Below are positions 35,187 to 43,301 of a stretch of DNA of 47,890 bases, piece by piece. The notes beneath the pieces were generated by a model. It was given only the letters and a program-made list of their open reading frames with translations, did not search any database and was not told where the DNA came from. A program made the translations under genes and the position numbers. The stretch spans positions 1,378,504 to 1,426,393 of the forward strand of contig NZ_CM002139.1 of assembly GCF_000454545.1 (NCBI RefSeq), read 5' to 3'. The first letter of the stretch is position 1. Each line of letters opens with the position of its first letter. The DNA is from Xanthomonas cassavae CFBP 4642. GTDB lineage: Bacteria > Pseudomonadota > Gammaproteobacteria > Xanthomonadales > Xanthomonadaceae.

Positions 35187-36290
35187 ATGCAGACCGTAAG
35201 TGCGACTGCCGAGGACCACCGCTGGATGGCGCAAGCCCTGCGCCTGGCCGAGCACGGTGCCTACACCACGCGACCGAACCCGATGGTGGGCTGCGTGATC
35301 GTGCGCGATGGTGTCTGTGTGGGCGAAGGCTTCCATCAACGTGCTGGCGGTCCGCACGCCGAAGTCTTCGCGTTGCGGGCTGCCGGTGCGCAGGCGCGTG
35401 GGGCCACCGCCTATGTCACCCTGGAGCCATGCGCGCATTACGGGCGTACGCCCCCCTGCGCCTTGGCCTTGATCGAGGCTGGCGTGGCACGTGTGGTGGC
35501 CGCCATGGCCGACCCATTTCCGCAGGTCAACGGCGGTGGATTTGCGCTGCTGCGTGAAGCAGGAATCGAGGTGGTCAGCGGGGTGCTGCAGGCGCAGGCA
35601 CGCGCGCTCAATCGCGGCTTTCTATCGCGGGTGGAGCGGGGCAGGCCGTGGTTGCGGGTCAAGCTGGGCGCCAGCCTGGATGGACGCACTGCGCTGGCCA
35701 GTGGCCAGGCCAAATGGATCACCGGCAGCGACGCGCGTGCCGATGTGCAGCGCTGGCGCGCACGCGCCGGCGCGATCCTGACCGGTGCCGGCACGGTGCT
35801 GGCCGACGATCCGTCGATGACGGTACGGCTGGGCGACGATAGGCCGTTCGTGCCGCCGCTGCGGGTCGTCCTGGACGCCGGCCTGCGCACGCTTGCGTGC
35901 ACCGCCATCCGCCAGGGCGACGCGCCGACGCTCTACATGCATGGCGAGGGGAGGATGCCGCCGCCGCTCGAAGCTGCCGAGTTCGTCGGCTTGCCGTTGC
36001 ACGACGGCCGTCTCGATCTGACGGCCGTACTGGCCGTGCTTGCCGAACGCGGCATCAACGAGGTGCATGCAGAGGCCGGCGCCACCCTGAGTGGCGCACT
36101 CCTGCAGGCCGGGCTGGTGGATGAAATAGTGGTCTACCTGGCGCCAGTGTTGTTGGGCGATAGCGCACGGCCGCTGGTGGCGGGCCTGGACATCCAGACG
36201 CTGGCACAGCGCCAGCAGCTGCACTTGCTTGACGTTCGTCAGTTGGGTCAGGACCTGCGCCTGCGCTATACGCCAGTGACGGCTGCTTGA
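35187..36290 (+). CDS. ribD: Bifunctional riboflavin deaminase-reductase RibD
   Basis: 367 residues. The N-terminal deaminase has the zinc site GPHAEVFALRAAG (HAE) with EPCAHYGRTPPC (two Cys), and TRPNPMVGCVIV at the start. The C-terminal reductase has RPWLRVKLGASLDGRTALASGQAKWITG, GAGTVLADDPSM, VLAVLAERGINEVHAEAGATLSGALL and LAPVLLGD. Together they perform deamination and side-chain reduction of the pyrimidine intermediate. It stands apart from the riboswitch-led ribE-ribBA-ribH set 1.5 kb further on, separated by an opposite-strand gene, so it is not under that riboswitch. Confidence 0.96.
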   Translation: MQTVSATAEDHRWMAQALRLAEHGAYTTRPNPMVGCVIVRDGVCVGEGFHQRAGGPHAEVFALRAAGAQARGATAYVTLEPCAHYGRTPPCALALIEAGVARVVAAMADPFPQVNGGGFALLREAGIEVVSGVLQAQARALNRGFLSRVERGRPWLRVKLGASLDGRTALASGQAKWITGSDARADVQRWRARAGAILTGAGTVLADDPSMTVRLGDDRPFVPPLRVVLDAGLRTLACTAIRQGDAPTLYMHGEGRMPPPLEAAEFVGLPLHDGRLDLTAVLAVLAERGINEVHAEAGATLSGALLQAGLVDEIVVYLAPVLLGDSARPLVAGLDIQTLAQRQQLHLLDVRQLGQDLRLRYTPVTAA

Positions 36291-36600
36291 TCCCCCGACC
36301 AAGCGCTGTTCGATCCACGCAGCTGGGGCGCGTAACGCATGGTGTTACTGCCTGTGCCAAGCCGATGATGCGAATGGCCGAGAGGCGTGCCACGCAATTC
36401 AAGCGTGCCGGTGCGGTCCCGCGCGCCGGATGTCGTTCGGCTTGCGTGCGCACTGGCCTGCTGCATACATGGTGCGTCGCGCTGCGCAATCACACGCACT
36501 GACGCAGCACTTCGCAAGGGGACGAGCTGCATACGTGCACTCTTCAGTGCGTGCCGATTGCCCTGGTCCGGCTGTGGCAACGCGCATCCTGCCACTAAAA
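36291..36600. other. Intergenic spacer downstream of ribD
   Basis: About 310 bp after ribD, before the terminator hairpin. Short ORFs on both strands show no motif. Nothing else recognised. Confidence 0.4.
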
Positions 36601-36601
36601 A

Positions 36602-36622
36602 GGCCCCGCAAGCGGGGCCCTT
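36602..36622 (-). terminator. Terminator of the Ax21-like gene (also faces ribD)
   Basis: On the minus strand GGGGCCCCGC-like arms form a GGGCCCCGC/GCGGGGCC hairpin with a tight loop, followed by TTTTTAG (plus-strand CTAAAAAGG at 36596-36604). This is a classic rho-independent terminator for the minus-strand gene. Confidence 0.85.
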
Positions 36623-36643
36623 GTAACGCACTGATGCGATCGA

Positions 36644-37267
36644 TCAGAAGCTTGCGCGCACGCCGACCTTGTACTGGTTGGCGTTGTCGATGAACTCGAC
36701 TTCGCCGACCAGGCCCCAGGTGGTGGTGAAGTTCACCTGGCCGCCCAGGGTGCCGACGAACTCGCCTTCGTCCACGTCGCTGCCATCGATGTAACCTGCC
36801 TTGACCCACGCTTCGGTGCGCGGCGAGGGCTTGCCGCGCAGGCCGAGGTTGGCGAAACCCAGGTTGGTCGAATCGGAGGAGCTGGCCAGGCTGCGGCCGC
36901 CCTGACGCACGTCGAACTCGCCCTTGTTGCGCAGGACGCTGATGTCGGCGGTGAAATCCACGCGCTCGGTCATTTCCTGGCGGTAGCCGATCCCGAGGTG
37001 GGCCTGCTGCACGGTGGCGTCCAGAGTGACACCCGGAACCAATGCATAGTCGTTGGTGGCGCGCTGGTAACCGGCAACCACGTAGACCGGCTGAGCGATC
37101 TGCCAGGAACCACGCACGTAGCCGCCGTCGACATCGTCGGACGAGCCGTTGACGGTGATGTCGGTACGACTCCAGCCGCCTTCGACATAGCTGTAGCGCA
37201 GGCCTTCGGCCGAGGCGGCAATCGGTGCGGCGGCGAACAGGGCAGCCAGGATAAGGGTGTTACGCAT
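36644..37267 (-). CDS. Ax21-like outer-membrane beta-barrel protein
   Basis: 207 residues. Signal peptide MRNTLILAALFAAAPIAASA, mature start EGLRYSYVEGGWSRTDI, then alternating strands with Gly/Tyr turns and the terminal aromatic GVRASF. The start of the mature protein closely resembles the Ax21 N-terminus as I recall it (AENLSYNFVEGDYVRTP). Ax21 is a small Xanthomonas outer-membrane protein once proposed as an immune ligand, a claim later withdrawn. This gene is therefore a paralogue or variant. The ATG at 37267 has GGAGAGAAG upstream. It has its own terminator and divergent promoter region with the rib operon. Likely function is outer-membrane structure or vesicle-associated; the ligand role is not implied. 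Confidence 0.75.
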   Translation of the reverse strand: MRNTLILAALFAAAPIAASAEGLRYSYVEGGWSRTDITVNGSSDDVDGGYVRGSWQIAQPVYVVAGYQRATNDYALVPGVTLDATVQQAHLGIGYRQEMTERVDFTADISVLRNKGEFDVRQGGRSLASSSDSTNLGFANLGLRGKPSPRTEAWVKAGYIDGSDVDEGEFVGTLGGQVNFTTTWGLVGEVEFIDNANQYKVGVRASF

Positions 37268-37486
37268 GGATACTTCTCTCCAAATGGTGTCCGTGTCTCC
37301 ATCCCAGGGCGGGACGAATGGGCGACGTCTCCCGTCGCGGCGCGAAACTTAACAAGAATTTCACAATGTTGGCTATGGGGAATTTCCTGACATGACGCAG
37401 CGTGTCGCCAGCCATGGCCTTCAGACAGCCAAGGGCAGAACAGGCGCTGTTAGACTTGCCGAGCCGGTTCGCCGGCACTTACGAAC

Positions 37487-37648
37487 GTCTTCAGGGCGGG
37501 GTGCGATTCCCCACCGGCGGTAGGCACGTGCGAGCGTGCGAGCCCGCGAGCGCTTCGCTGCCGACCCGCCCCGTGCGGACGCGGGGGCGAAGGTCAGCAG
37601 ATCCGGTCCAATGCCGGAGCCGACGGTATAGTCCGGATGAAAGAAGAC
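37487..37648 (+). ncRNA. FMN riboswitch (RFN element)
   Basis: All conserved blocks are present in order: TTCAGGGCGGGGTGCGATTC with CCCACCGGCGGTA; a variable P3-like arm; AGCCCGCGAGCG; GGTCAGCAGATCCGGT; and GGAGCCGACGGTATAGTCCG with GATGAAAGAAGA. It precedes the riboflavin genes ribE-ribBA-ribH by about 170 bp. FMN binding would reduce expression. Downstream, a G-U containing hairpin (about 37652-37680) followed by T-rich DNA (TTTGCTTTGCC) may be the expression platform. Confidence 0.97.
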
Positions 37649-37734
37649 GGCCAACGCGCAGCCCTCGCGGTTGCGCGCGCGCCCGTTTGCTTTGCCTTGT
37701 GGCGTTTTTCGCTCAACCTCTGCGAGAAACGACT

Positions 37735-37821
37735 ATGTCTTTGCATCACCCGCTGCGCTGTAGTTCACCTGTCCACTGCCCGACTCCTGCGCAGCGCTCG
37801 CTGCAGAAGGGGGCGCACTGA
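37735..37821 (+). CDS. Possible 28-codon leader peptide upstream of ribE
   Basis: A short frame MSLHHPLRCSSPVHCPTPAQ... of 28 codons lies between the FMN riboswitch and ribE. Its TGA overlaps the ribE ATG as TGATG, so a ribosome finishing it could restart on ribE. A GAGAAACG sits before its ATG. No family is recognised; it may be only chance, and conservation would decide. Confidence 0.35.
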   Translation: MSLHHPLRCSSPVHCPTPAQRSLQKGAH

Positions 37822-38423
37822 TGTTCACCGGAATCATCGAGGGCGTCGGCCGTCTGGCCGCGCGCCAGCCGCAGGGCGGCGATGTGCGCTTCACCTTTGC
37901 CACCGGCAGCCTGCCGTTCGATGCCGTGCAGCTGGGCGAGAGCATCGCGGTCAATGGCGTGTGCCTGACCGTGATCGGGTTCGACGCGACCCGCTTCCAG
38001 GCCGATGCGTCCACCGAAACCCTGTCGCTGACCACGCTGGGTGCGTTGCCCGAAGGCGCGGTGATCAATCTCGAACGCGCGATGCGCCCTACCGACCGGC
38101 TTGGCGGTCATCTGGTCAGCGGGCATGTCGATGGCGTGGGCCAGGTGCACTCTGTCCATGACGACGCCCGCGCGCAGCGCTGGCGCTTTGCAGCACCGCC
38201 CGAGGTGCTGCGCTATGTCGCCAAGAAGGGGTCGATCTGCGTCGACGGCGTCAGCCTGACCGTCAACGCCGTGGACGATGCCGGCTTCGAGGTCGCGCTG
38301 ATCCCGCATACCGTGGCAAACACGGCGTTTTCCGCAACGGCGGTGGGGGCGGCGGTGAATCTGGAAATCGACCTGGTGGCGCGTTATGTCGAACGCCTGC
38401 TCGGCACGCGGGGTGCGGCATGA
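37821..38423 (+). CDS. ribE: Riboflavin synthase alpha chain
   Basis: 200-residue enzyme that dismutates two 6,7-dimethyl-8-ribityllumazines to riboflavin. Two tandem lumazine-binding barrels: MFTGIIEGVGRLA with ESIAVNGVCLTV, then GGHLVSGHVDGVGQ with KKGSICVDGVSLTVNAVDDAGFEVALIPHT. It is controlled by the FMN riboswitch and its stop overlaps the ribBA start (ATGA). Length is typical. Confidence 0.96.
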   Translation: MFTGIIEGVGRLAARQPQGGDVRFTFATGSLPFDAVQLGESIAVNGVCLTVIGFDATRFQADASTETLSLTTLGALPEGAVINLERAMRPTDRLGGHLVSGHVDGVGQVHSVHDDARAQRWRFAAPPEVLRYVAKKGSICVDGVSLTVNAVDDAGFEVALIPHTVANTAFSATAVGAAVNLEIDLVARYVERLLGTRGAA

Positions 38424-39559
38424 ATTTCGCACCGGTTCCCGAGCTGATCGAAGAGTTGCGTGCCGGGCGCATGGTAGTGATCGTCGATGACGAAGACCGC
38501 GAAAACGAGGGCGATCTGATCATGGCCGCCGAGTTGGTCAAGCCGTCGGACATCAACTTCATGGTCACCCATGCGCGCGGCCTGGTGTGCCTGTCGCTGA
38601 CCCGCGAGCGTTGCGCGCAGCTCGGCCTGGCGCCGATGGTGCGCAACAACACCGCGCAGTTCCAGACCAACTTCACCGTCAGCATCGAAGCGGCCGAAGG
38701 CGTGACCACCGGCATCTCCGCCTACGACCGCGCACACACCGTGCGCACCGCGGTACGTCCGGATGCCAAGCCGCAGGATCTGAGCCAGCCGGGGCATATC
38801 TTCCCGCTGATCTCCCAGCCCGGCGGCGTGCTGACCCGTGCCGGTCACACAGAGGCGGCCAGCGACCTGCCGATGCTGGCCGGGCTGGAACCGGCCGGCG
38901 TGCTGGTGGAAGTGCTCAACCCGGACGGCAGCATGGCGCGGCGCCCGCAGCTGGAAGTGTTCGCGCGCGAGCATGGGCTGAAGATGGGCTCGATCGCCGA
39001 CCTGATCGCCTACCGGCTGGCCAACGAGCACACCGTCGAGCGGGTGGACGCGCGCGAGATCAGCACCGAGTTTGGACCATTCCAACTGGTGACCTACCGC
39101 GATCGCATCGCCCACGACCTGCACTTCGCTCTGGTGCGCGGCACGGCCGATCCGCACACGCCCACGCTGGTGCGCGTGCAGGTGGAGAACCCGCTGGCCG
39201 ACCTGCTGCACTGGCAGCGCGAGGATTTCGGCGTGGCGGCCACCGACGCCTTGCGCGCCATCGCTGCCGAAGGGCAGGGCGTGATGGTGGTGCTGTCGGC
39301 CCCGCGCGACAGCGAATCGTTGTTGGCGCGGTTGCGCCAGCAGCCTGAGGCCGCCACCAATGCCAAGGACGTCAGCCAGTGGCGGCGCAATGGCGCCGGC
39401 GCGCAGATCCTGGCCGAACTGGGCCTGGGCCAGCTGCGTGTGCTGGGGACACCGCGGCGTCAGGTCGGCCTGGCCGGCTTCGGACTGGAAGTGGTGGAGT
39501 ACCTGGAATGCCATCCGGGCCAGGGCCTGCGCTCGGTGCCGCCGGACGCGGTGCCGTAA
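38420..39559 (+). CDS. ribB: RibBA-like: DHBP synthase with degenerate GTP cyclohydrolase II half
   Basis: 379 residues. The N-terminal half is an intact 3,4-dihydroxy-2-butanone-4-phosphate synthase ([66 protein letters not shown]), which turns ribulose-5-phosphate into the four-carbon precursor. The C-terminal half (from about residue 210) has the overall GTP cyclohydrolase II frame ([20 protein letters not shown]), but the zinc Cys residues expected in SECLTGD...RCDCG are missing; the only C-terminal Cys is in LECHPG. So the second activity should be absent, as in RibBX-type proteins. A separate ribA must exist elsewhere. ATGA overlap with ribE. Confidence 0.92.
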   Translation: MNFAPVPELIEELRAGRMVVIVDDEDRENEGDLIMAAELVKPSDINFMVTHARGLVCLSLTRERCAQLGLAPMVRNNTAQFQTNFTVSIEAAEGVTTGISAYDRAHTVRTAVRPDAKPQDLSQPGHIFPLISQPGGVLTRAGHTEAASDLPMLAGLEPAGVLVEVLNPDGSMARRPQLEVFAREHGLKMGSIADLIAYRLANEHTVERVDAREISTEFGPFQLVTYRDRIAHDLHFALVRGTADPHTPTLVRVQVENPLADLLHWQREDFGVAATDALRAIAAEGQGVMVVLSAPRDSESLLARLRQQPEAATNAKDVSQWRRNGAGAQILAELGLGQLRVLGTPRRQVGLAGFGLEVVEYLECHPGQGLRSVPPDAVP

Positions 39560-39809
39560 CCGATGGGCCGGTGCCGCGCCATGGCGTGGCACTGGTGCAG
39601 TCTGGCCGCCGATGCGCCGGCCGCAGTGCAGTCGCAGGCGGTGCCCGGGCCTCCGGTCGCCGCCTGCCTATCGCCTGCCCATACTGCGTTGGCGCCAAGC
39701 GCCCGGCGCCAAAGCCGGGCCTGCTTTGCCGGGCCACGCCGTGCCGGTGCCCGCCGGGGCTGACCCCGGCAGCTGTTAAACTTCCCGCCCCCTCGAGTTG
39801 CCGACCCGC

Positions 39810-40274
39810 ATGACCCACTACGAAGGCGATCTTCGCCCCACCACCGCGCGCTTTGCGATCATCGCCAGCCGCTGGAATGCCCGCATCACCGACGTGCTGG
39901 TTGCCGGCGCACGCCAGAGCCTGGCCGGCAACGGCATTGGCGAGGACGCCATCGACGTGATTCGCGTGCCTGGCGCCTGGGAAATCCCGATCGCCGCCAA
40001 CCGCGTGGCGCAGGCCGGCCAGCATGGCGCGATCATCGCGCTGGGCTGCGTGATTCGTGGCGATACCCGCCATTACGAACACGTGGCCGACCTGTGCGCC
40101 GAAGGCCTGATGAGCGTGCAGCTGCAGACCGGTGTGCCGGTGCTCAACGGCGTGCTGGCGGTCGAGCGCGTGGAAGATGCCGAGGCGCGTGCCGGCGGGA
40201 GCCATGGCAACAAGGGTGAGGAATGCGCGCTTGCCGCGCTGGAACTGGTGAATTTGATGGAGTTGTTGCCATGA
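39810..40274 (+). CDS. ribH: 6,7-dimethyl-8-ribityllumazine synthase
   Basis: 154-residue icosahedral-shell enzyme that condenses the two riboflavin precursors. Motifs: [54 protein letters not shown] (catalytic His) and [20 protein letters not shown]. The ATG at 39810 is chosen; a TTG at 39798 in frame would add four residues. About 250 bp separate it from ribBA without another gene. Its stop overlaps the nusB ATG (ATGA), the usual ribH-nusB pairing. Confidence 0.96.
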   Translation: MTHYEGDLRPTTARFAIIASRWNARITDVLVAGARQSLAGNGIGEDAIDVIRVPGAWEIPIAANRVAQAGQHGAIIALGCVIRGDTRHYEHVADLCAEGLMSVQLQTGVPVLNGVLAVERVEDAEARAGGSHGNKGEECALAALELVNLMELLP

Positions 40275-40741
40275 GCAAGTCCGGTGGACATGCACGCCAC
40301 GGCCGTCGCGACGGCATCGACCCGGTGCTGCGTTCGCGCGCGCGCCGCCGCGCCCTGCAGGCGGTGTATGCCTGGCAGATCTCCGGCGGCTTCGCCAAGC
40401 AGGTGATTGCCCAGTTCGCGCATGAGCAGGCGCACGAAGTGGCCGATCTGGCGTATTTCGAGAGCCTGGTCGATGGCGTGATCGCCAACCGTGCCGAACT
40501 GGATACCGCGCTGACGCCGTATCTGGACCGCGGCGTGGAAGAAGTCGATGCGATCGAGCGCGCGGTGCTGCGCCTGGCCGCCTACGAGCTGTTGTACCGG
40601 CAGGACGTGCCGTATCGCGTGGTCATCAACGAAGCGATCGAAACCGCCAAGCGCTTCGGCTCCGAACATGGCCACACCTATGTCAATGGCGTGCTGGATC
40701 GCGCCGCGGTGGAGTGGCGCAAGGTGGAGTCGGGCGCCTGA
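40271..40741 (+). CDS. nusB: Transcription antitermination factor NusB
   Basis: 156-residue all-helical RNA-binding protein that with NusE binds boxA during rRNA transcription. Seen: [67 protein letters not shown] and [10 protein letters not shown], all characteristic. It is the last gene of the riboswitch-led transcript before a repeat-containing spacer and thiL. Confidence 0.96.
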   Translation: MSKSGGHARHGRRDGIDPVLRSRARRRALQAVYAWQISGGFAKQVIAQFAHEQAHEVADLAYFESLVDGVIANRAELDTALTPYLDRGVEEVDAIERAVLRLAAYELLYRQDVPYRVVINEAIETAKRFGSEHGHTYVNGVLDRAAVEWRKVESGA

Positions 40742-40957
40742 GGCGCCGAGATTCGGCATTCGTGATTCGGGATTGGCAGCGAGCGCCGGTCCCGCTGATG
40801 CAAGGTGCGAGCGCCTTCGCTTGAGTGACGCAGCCTTGAGTTGATCCACCACGTCTGCGCTGTCGCATCCTTCGATAGGACGGCTGGCCAGCTGTCGTGT
40901 CGCACCTCGCACCGCCTGCTGTTACCAATCCCGAATGCCAAATCCCCACTCCCGGCC
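40742..40957. repeat. Inverted GATTCGGG/CCCGAATG repeat arms bracketing about 145 bp
   Basis: The left arm (40742-40778) has GCCGAGATTCGGCATTCGTG and GATTCGGGATTGGC. The right arm (40925-40957) has CCAATCCCGAATGCCAAATC with CCCACTCCCGGC. The arms are imperfect reverse complements of one another and belong to the same family as the glyA-nrdR repeat. The 145 bp inside hold no recognised gene. Confidence 0.65.
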
Positions 40958-40963
40958 CTTCAC

Positions 40964-41938
40964 ATGCCCGAATTCGATCTGATCGCCCGTCTGCGCGCCC
41001 GTATTGCGGCGCGTGCCGATGTGCCGTTGGGTATTGGCGACGATGCGGCACTGTTGCAGCCGCCGGCCGGCGAGCAGTTGGCGATCACCGCCGATACGCT
41101 CAATGCCGGGGTGCATTTCCCGCGTCAGACGCTGGCTGCCGATGTCGGCTGGAAGACCTTGGCGGTGAACTTGTCTGATCTGGCGGCCATGGGCGCGCAG
41201 CCGCGCTGGTGCACCTTGTCGCTGTCGCTGCCCAGCGACGATCTGGCCTGGGTGGACGGGTTTGCCGATGGCTTCTTTGCGCTGGCCGATGCGCACGACA
41301 TCGCCCTGGTCGGTGGCGACACCACGCGTGGGCCGTTGTCGTGCGCGGTGACCGCGATCGGCAGCGTGCCGCCGGGCGCGGCGTTGCGTCGCGATGGCGC
41401 GCGCGTGGGCGATGACGTGTGGGTCACCGGGTCACCAGGCGAAGCCGCAGCGGCATTGTCACTGTGGCAGGCCGGCCGGCTGGATGTCACGCAGGTAGCG
41501 GCGGATGCCGTGCATGAAACCTGGCGCGGCCGTCTGCTGCGCCCGCAGCCACGTGTGCAGGCCGGCTTGCGTCTGCGCGGGCTTGCGCATGCCTGCGTGG
41601 ATGTCTCGGACGGTCTGCTGGCCGATCTGGGCCATCTGTGCGAGCGCAGCGGTGTGGGCGCGCAGATCCTGTCAACGGCGCTGCCGCCGCTGCCGCGCGA
41701 TGCCGACATCGATGCGCTCACCTGCCTGGGATGGCAGCTCGGCGGTGGCGACGATTACGAGCTGTGCTTCACCGCCGCCCCGCCGCATCGCGATGCAGTG
41801 GAGCAGGCAATGGCGTTTGCCGGCGTGGCCGCAACGCGCATCGGCCGCATCGTGGCCGCACCGGGCGTGGTGGTGCATGACGCCGACGGCAATCCCTGGC
41901 ATCCACCGCAGCGCGGGTATCAGCATTTCGTTGGCTGA
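40964..41938 (+). CDS. thiL: Thiamine-monophosphate kinase
   Basis: 324-residue PurM-like kinase, the last step to thiamine pyrophosphate. Motifs: GIGDDAALLQPPAGEQLAIT (metal Asp pair), TLNAGVHFP, NLSDLAAMGAQPRWCTLSLS, ALVGGDTTRGPLS, the HACVDVSDGLLADLGHL region and QLGGGDDYELCFT. The ATG at 40964 is preceded by the repeat arm and gives the usual EFDLIARLR start. It lies after nusB, a common order in gamma-proteobacteria. Confidence 0.96.
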   Translation: MPEFDLIARLRARIAARADVPLGIGDDAALLQPPAGEQLAITADTLNAGVHFPRQTLAADVGWKTLAVNLSDLAAMGAQPRWCTLSLSLPSDDLAWVDGFADGFFALADAHDIALVGGDTTRGPLSCAVTAIGSVPPGAALRRDGARVGDDVWVTGSPGEAAAALSLWQAGRLDVTQVAADAVHETWRGRLLRPQPRVQAGLRLRGLAHACVDVSDGLLADLGHLCERSGVGAQILSTALPPLPRDADIDALTCLGWQLGGGDDYELCFTAAPPHRDAVEQAMAFAGVAATRIGRIVAAPGVVVHDADGNPWHPPQRGYQHFVG

Positions 41939-42097
41939 TGCGTGGGTTGGAGCGTGTGCAGGGGGTGCTGAGACGGCGCAGCGAAGCGGATCGCTGGGCG
42001 CGCGTCAGTTGGGCGCTAGTGTCTTGCTTGACCTCGGGTTGATGTTGCATCTGGAAACGACGAATGTTGCCGGCGGCCCTCATCCGCCCTTCGGGCA

Positions 42098-42121
42098 CCT
42101 TCTCCCGCAAGCGGGAGAAGG
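42098..42121. repeat. Palindromic repetitive element (CCTTCTCCCGC-AA-GCGGGAGAAGG)
   Basis: A perfect 11-bp inverted repeat with an AA loop, preceded by GCCCTCATCCGCCCTTCGGGC. This combination is a widespread palindromic intergenic repeat in GC-rich gamma-proteobacteria, as I recall. It may act as a terminator or mRNA-stabilising hairpin after thiL. Confidence 0.7.
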
Positions 42122-42186
42122 CAGCGTGCTCGCGTAAGTCCGCCAGTCCTGCGCGATGAGTACATGTCGGCGGAGTTAGGCGCGAG

Positions 42187-42223
42187 TCCTGAATCCCGCC
42201 TCCCGATTCCCGATTCCCGATGG
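42187..42223. repeat. CCCGATTCCCGATTCCCGAT repeat arm
   Basis: Single C-rich copy of the same repeat family as at 33713 and 40742. It sits exactly where recognisable protein similarity of the downstream S15-like remnant begins. Confidence 0.65.
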
Positions 42224-42817
42224 GCGGCGGTACAGCAGGGCAGCACGCGGCTGGCTCTCTCCGCGCCAACGGGTCTGCTCAGCCCCACCGGTGGCCTGAT
42301 CGGCGGCAGCGCCAGCGGATGGCAATCGCGCATCGCCACCGATGTGCCCACTCTGGCCGACTCCGGCGTGGTGCTGGTCAGCGGCCTGCTGCAGGGCATC
42401 GGCTTGCCGGTGACCACCTCGATTCCGCTGGTCAACCGCGCCGGTGCCGCAGTGTGGGTCGGCTCGCCATCGAGCGCTGCACGGCGCCTGGCCGGTAGCC
42501 CGTCGCTGCGCGTGACCGTGATGCCCAGTCAGTCGAACGTAAGTCTGTTTGCGTATCTGTACCGCATGGACGCGTTGGGCGTGGCGCAGTTGATCACGCA
42601 TGCACCGTATTCGCTGCGCGCTGCCAGCCCCGGCCGTGCGGTGACGCTGGACTGGACGTTGCAGGCCGCTGCCGCCAAGATCCCGGCCGGACAGCGACTG
42701 GTGCTGGTCATCGATACCCGCGACGCGCGCTACACCGATGCCAGCGACGGCGGCGGCACAGTAACGTTCTCCTCGCCGGTCGCAACCCCATCGGTGTTGA
42801 ACGTGCCGCTGCGCTGA
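42224..42817 (+). pseudogene. 3' remnant of an S15/CocE-type hydrolase (C-terminal domain)
   Basis: An open frame runs from ATG 42164 to the TGA at 42815-42817, but the first 20 codons read through an intergenic repeat. From about 42224 the product (about 198 residues) resembles only the C-terminal jelly-roll domain of X-Pro dipeptidyl-peptidase / acyl-esterase proteins (AAVWVGSPSSAARRLAGSPS, LRVTVMPSQSNVSLFAYLYR, GRAVTLDWTLQAAAAKIPAG, QRLVLVIDTRDARY). The alpha/beta-hydrolase domain with the Ser-His-Asp triad is absent, so no catalysis is expected. It looks like a deletion derivative with the repeat at the junction. Confidence 0.6.
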
Positions 42818-42944
42818 CGCTTCGGAGGCCTAAAGTTGCGGCCTTGCGCCGTTGCCGTAGGACGCCTGTCCGCCCACCATCGTGGGACATGCTGCAAGTG
42901 CGTCCTTGCGACGGCGAGCAGGTCAGGTCCCGCGCAGCCGGCGA

Positions 42945-42997
42945 TTTATGCGGAATTTACGCGGTGGCCAACGCAGGTCCATAGCGACTTTACGCAG
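42945..42997 (+). promoter_or_regulatory. Phased TTTAYGC repeats upstream of kdpF (KdpE site candidate)
   Basis: TTTATGCGG (42945-42953), TTTACGCGG (42956-42964) and TTTACGCAG (42989-42997) are direct repeats starting 11 and 33 bp apart, that is one and three helical turns. They lie 200-250 bp before kdpF. KdpE of E. coli binds a T-rich TTTATA/TTTACA region before kdpF, so this is the best candidate site here; binding is inferred. Confidence 0.45.
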
Positions 42998-43193
42998 CCC
43001 GGGAAGACACTGCACGGGTTGGCGGAGCGGTTCCGCCGTGGACGATTCCCATGCATCCCTTGACCTGTCTGCTGCATCGGCGGCGCGCGCGCGGTGCGGC
43101 GGCGCTTTGCCCTGGTGTCATGCCCCAACTGCCTGAAGATGCGGGCGGTCTCACGATGTCGCGCGGTTGCGCGTCTTTCGGGGAGTGACCGAC
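42998..43193 (+). other. kdp leader region
   Basis: About 195 bp between the phased repeats and kdpF. No gene is supported. GGGGAG at about 43180 serves as the kdpF ribosome-binding site. Confidence 0.4.
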
Positions 43194-43286
43194 ATGCCTG
43201 CCTGGTTGTCCCTGCTGTGCGGCGTGGCCGTACTCGTTGCCGCCGCGTACCTGCTGTACGTGGTGCTGCGGCCCGAAGACTTCTGA
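43194..43286 (+). CDS. kdpF: Small KdpF subunit of the potassium-transporting ATPase
   Basis: 30 residues (MPAWLSLLCGVAVLVAAAYL, then LYVVLRPEDF): one transmembrane helix followed by the YxxLxPExF-like end characteristic of KdpF, which stabilises the complex in the membrane. GGGGAG lies 7 bp before the ATG. First gene of kdpFABC, 15 bp before kdpA. Confidence 0.9.
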   Translation: MPAWLSLLCGVAVLVAAAYLLYVVLRPEDF

Positions 43287-43301
43287 TGCGAGTGCGCTGC
43301 A

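Noticed and set aside
34812..35187. A 124-codon frame between the GNAT gene and ribD, ending in TGATG
   Set aside because: Irregular composition, no domain, overlaps the GNAT stop. Kept only as spacer; conservation could revive it.
36291..36600. Possible small RNA gene between ribD and the Ax21-like gene
   Set aside because: The only clear structure is the terminator of the opposite-strand gene; no promoter with a matching start was convincing.
37637..38161. Frame starting at the ATG inside the end of the FMN riboswitch
   Set aside because: It runs out of frame across ribE, is Arg/Cys-rich, and its start lies in the conserved aptamer sequence.
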